A stretch of 5,323 bases of DNA from Ruminococcaceae bacterium UBA3220 (GTDB taxonomy: Bacteria; Bacillota; Clostridia; Oscillospirales; Acutalibacteraceae), in contig DEWC01000109.1 in NCBI GenBank assembly GCA_002363095.1, positions 1 to 5,323 of the forward strand, read 5' to 3'. The number at the start of each line of letters is the position of its first letter. Position 1 is the stretch's first letter. Shown here piece after piece: positions 4,414-5,323 of this stretch. The position numbers and the translations under genes were made by a program. A model generated the notes under the pieces. The model saw only the letters and a list, made by a program, of their open reading frames with translations. It was not told the origin of the DNA and ran no database searches.

Positions 4414-5259
4414 ATCAGACGCTTTAAACTTATTGTTTTTTCTTTGTGTTTTTGCATTACTGTATGCACTCTTTTTCAAAATCTCGGCTTTAAGGTTGAA
4501 AAATATATCGTTGAAGACAAAAAGTTACCTGAAAGTTTCAATCATTTCAAAATTGTTCAGATTTCGGACCTGCATTCCTGTTTTTTTGATAAAGATAATC
4601 AATCTGTTCTCTCGGCGGTACGAAAACAAAAACCTGATATTATTGCCGTTACCGGTGATTATGTTGATAAAAACACAAAAGATATTTCATCATTACTTGA
4701 GTTTTCAAAAAAGTTGACAAAGATTGCGGATTGCTACTATATAACCGGTAATCACGAAGCTGAGTTTTGTTCCCGGTACGGTTATAATAAATTTCTGCGT
4801 CAATTAAAAGACGCGGGATTTATTATTCTTGAAAATTCTTATAAAAAAATCGAAAGAGGCGGAGATTCGATAAATATTGCAGGGTTGAGTGACCCTTTAT
4901 TTTGCGAAATCAGCGAAAAAAAATACACCGACCCCAAAAGGCTTTATATCGATAATTTCCGAAAAATGAATATCGACGGTTATACGGTTCTTCTGGTGCA
5001 CCGTCCTTACGAATTTGAAACACTAAGCAAGCTAAAAGTCGGCGTTATTTTGGCGGGGCACGAGCATGGGGGACAGATAAGAATTCCTGTTATCGGCGGT
5101 CTGTTTGCCCCCGGCGAAGGCTTTTTGCCGAAATATGAAAAAGGTGTTTTCATAAAAAACGGTACGGCAATGGTCGTAAGTTCAGGACTTGGAAACGGCG
5201 AGGCGCCGATAAGAATAAACAATACGCCCGAGATTACTGTGATAGAGATAGAAAGATAA
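4414..5259 (+). CDS. Membrane-anchored calcineurin-like metallophosphoesterase (YkuE/YaeI type)
   Basis: A two-metal phosphoesterase, about 281 residues from the chosen start. The N-terminus reads RRFKLIVFSLCF, a basic patch followed by one hydrophobic helix (about 6-24), so the catalytic domain should be anchored and face outward. All family motifs are present: SDLH (Asp52, His54), TGDYVD (Asp82), TGNHE (Asn113, His114), LLVHRP (His196) and AGHEHGGQI (His216, His218; Glu replaces the commoner Thr between the His). The C-terminal GLGNGEAPIRINNTPEI is typical of the COG1408-like group. The physiological substrate is unknown. The frame is open from 4402, just after a TGA. The strong AGGAGGG at 4401-4407 fits an ATC start at 4414 (or ATT at 4411). 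A start at TTG 4444-4446 would give 271 residues without the basic patch and without a ribosome binding site. It follows the tRNA terminator, but I see only a poor promoter candidate (TACTAT at 4384-4389). It overlaps the next gene by one base. Confidence 0.9.
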   Translation: MRRFKLIVFSLCFCITVCTLFQNLGFKVEKYIVEDKKLPESFNHFKIVQISDLHSCFFDKDNQSVLSAVRKQKPDIIAVTGDYVDKNTKDISSLLEFSKKLTKIADCYYITGNHEAEFCSRYGYNKFLRQLKDAGFIILENSYKKIERGGDSINIAGLSDPLFCEISEKKYTDPKRLYIDNFRKMNIDGYTVLLVHRPYEFETLSKLKVGVILAGHEHGGQIRIPVIGGLFAPGEGFLPKYEKGVFIKNGTAMVVSSGLGNGEAPIRINNTPEITVIEIER

Positions 5260-5323
5260 TGAATTTGATAAAAAATTATATTTTTGATTTTGGTAATGTT
5301 CTTGTGAGGTTTGATCCCGAAAT
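5259..5323 (+). CDS. HAD-superfamily hydrolase, N-terminal fragment
   Basis: The first 21 codons of a gene cut by the window end. The start ATG (5259-5261) shares its A with the phosphoesterase TAA stop (TAATG), implying translational coupling in one operon. The peptide MNLIKNYIFDFGNVLVRFDPE contains HAD motif I with the nucleophile Asp in IFDFGNV. The usual second Asp of DxD is Gly here, as in the YihX-like sugar-phosphate phosphatase group (IFDLGNV). This points to a small-molecule phosphatase or related hydrolase, but the cap and other motifs lie outside the window and the substrate cannot be named. Confidence 0.8.
   Translation, partial: MNLIKNYIFDFGNVLVRFDPE

Noticed and set aside
4286..4717. 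Plus-strand open frame of 143 codons
   Set aside because: It runs through the 3' half of the tRNA and its terminator, then continues out of frame over the phosphoesterase, so it cannot be a real gene.
5007..5222. Minus-strand open frame of 71 codons
   Set aside because: Antisense to the conserved C-terminal half of the metallophosphoesterase; no motif or ribosome binding site.
1..5323. Search by eye for CRISPR repeats, insertion sequences, attachment sites or a novel defence system
   Set aside because: No spaced repeats, transposase, integrase, toxin-antitoxin or defence domains were seen. The tRNA 3' end has no duplicated copy in the window to suggest integration.

Overview
The window looks like part of a low-to-moderate GC Firmicutes chromosome, most likely from the class Clostridia. 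The hints are an A+T-rich sequence with strong AGGAGG-type ribosome binding sites, a ClpC-type chaperone, a Fur-family regulator heading a metal transporter operon, and a subtype of zinc-binding protein that I associate with gut Clostridia. This placement rests on general appearance, not on a search. I see no mobile element, CRISPR array or sign of recent transfer, and base composition is even throughout.

Layout. Positions 1-564 (+) are the C-terminal end of a ClpC-like AAA+ unfoldase, cut by the window edge. A strong GC-rich hairpin at 569-598 separates it from a convergent five-gene operon on the minus strand and can serve both directions. In transcription order the operon reads: a Fur-family regulator, probably Zur (4092-3679); a zinc/manganese-type solute-binding lipoprotein (3682-2711); the ABC ATPase (2703-1990); the ABC-3 family permease (1997-1122); and a small lipoprotein of unknown function with a Cys-Cys motif (1125-610). 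Three of the four junctions overlap by 4-8 bases and the fourth has a gap of only a few bases, so this is one tightly coupled transcript. It starts at a near-consensus promoter (-35 TTGACA at 4152-4157, -10 TAAAAT at 4129-4134, 17-bp spacer). A 21-bp, almost perfect palindrome at 4105-4125 covers the predicted transcription start and looks like the regulator's own operator.

Back to back with that promoter is a second strong one on the plus strand (TTGACA 4188-4193, TATAAT 4210-4215), which drives a single tRNA gene with a CAU anticodon (4243-4319) ending in its own terminator. After this comes a membrane-anchored calcineurin-like metallophosphoesterase (about 4414-5259, +). Its best-supported start codon is not ATG, GTG or TTG. 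The start of a HAD-family hydrolase gene (5259 to the window end) overlaps its stop codon by one base.

How the genes work together: the central operon is a self-contained zinc-uptake unit. When zinc is sufficient, the regulator should shut off its own gene together with the transporter. When zinc is low, the binding protein captures the metal outside the membrane and the permease/ATPase pair imports it. The fifth gene is the least understood part: a surface lipoprotein co-transcribed with the transporter, with a possible OB-like beta domain. The flanking genes have no visible functional tie to metal uptake.
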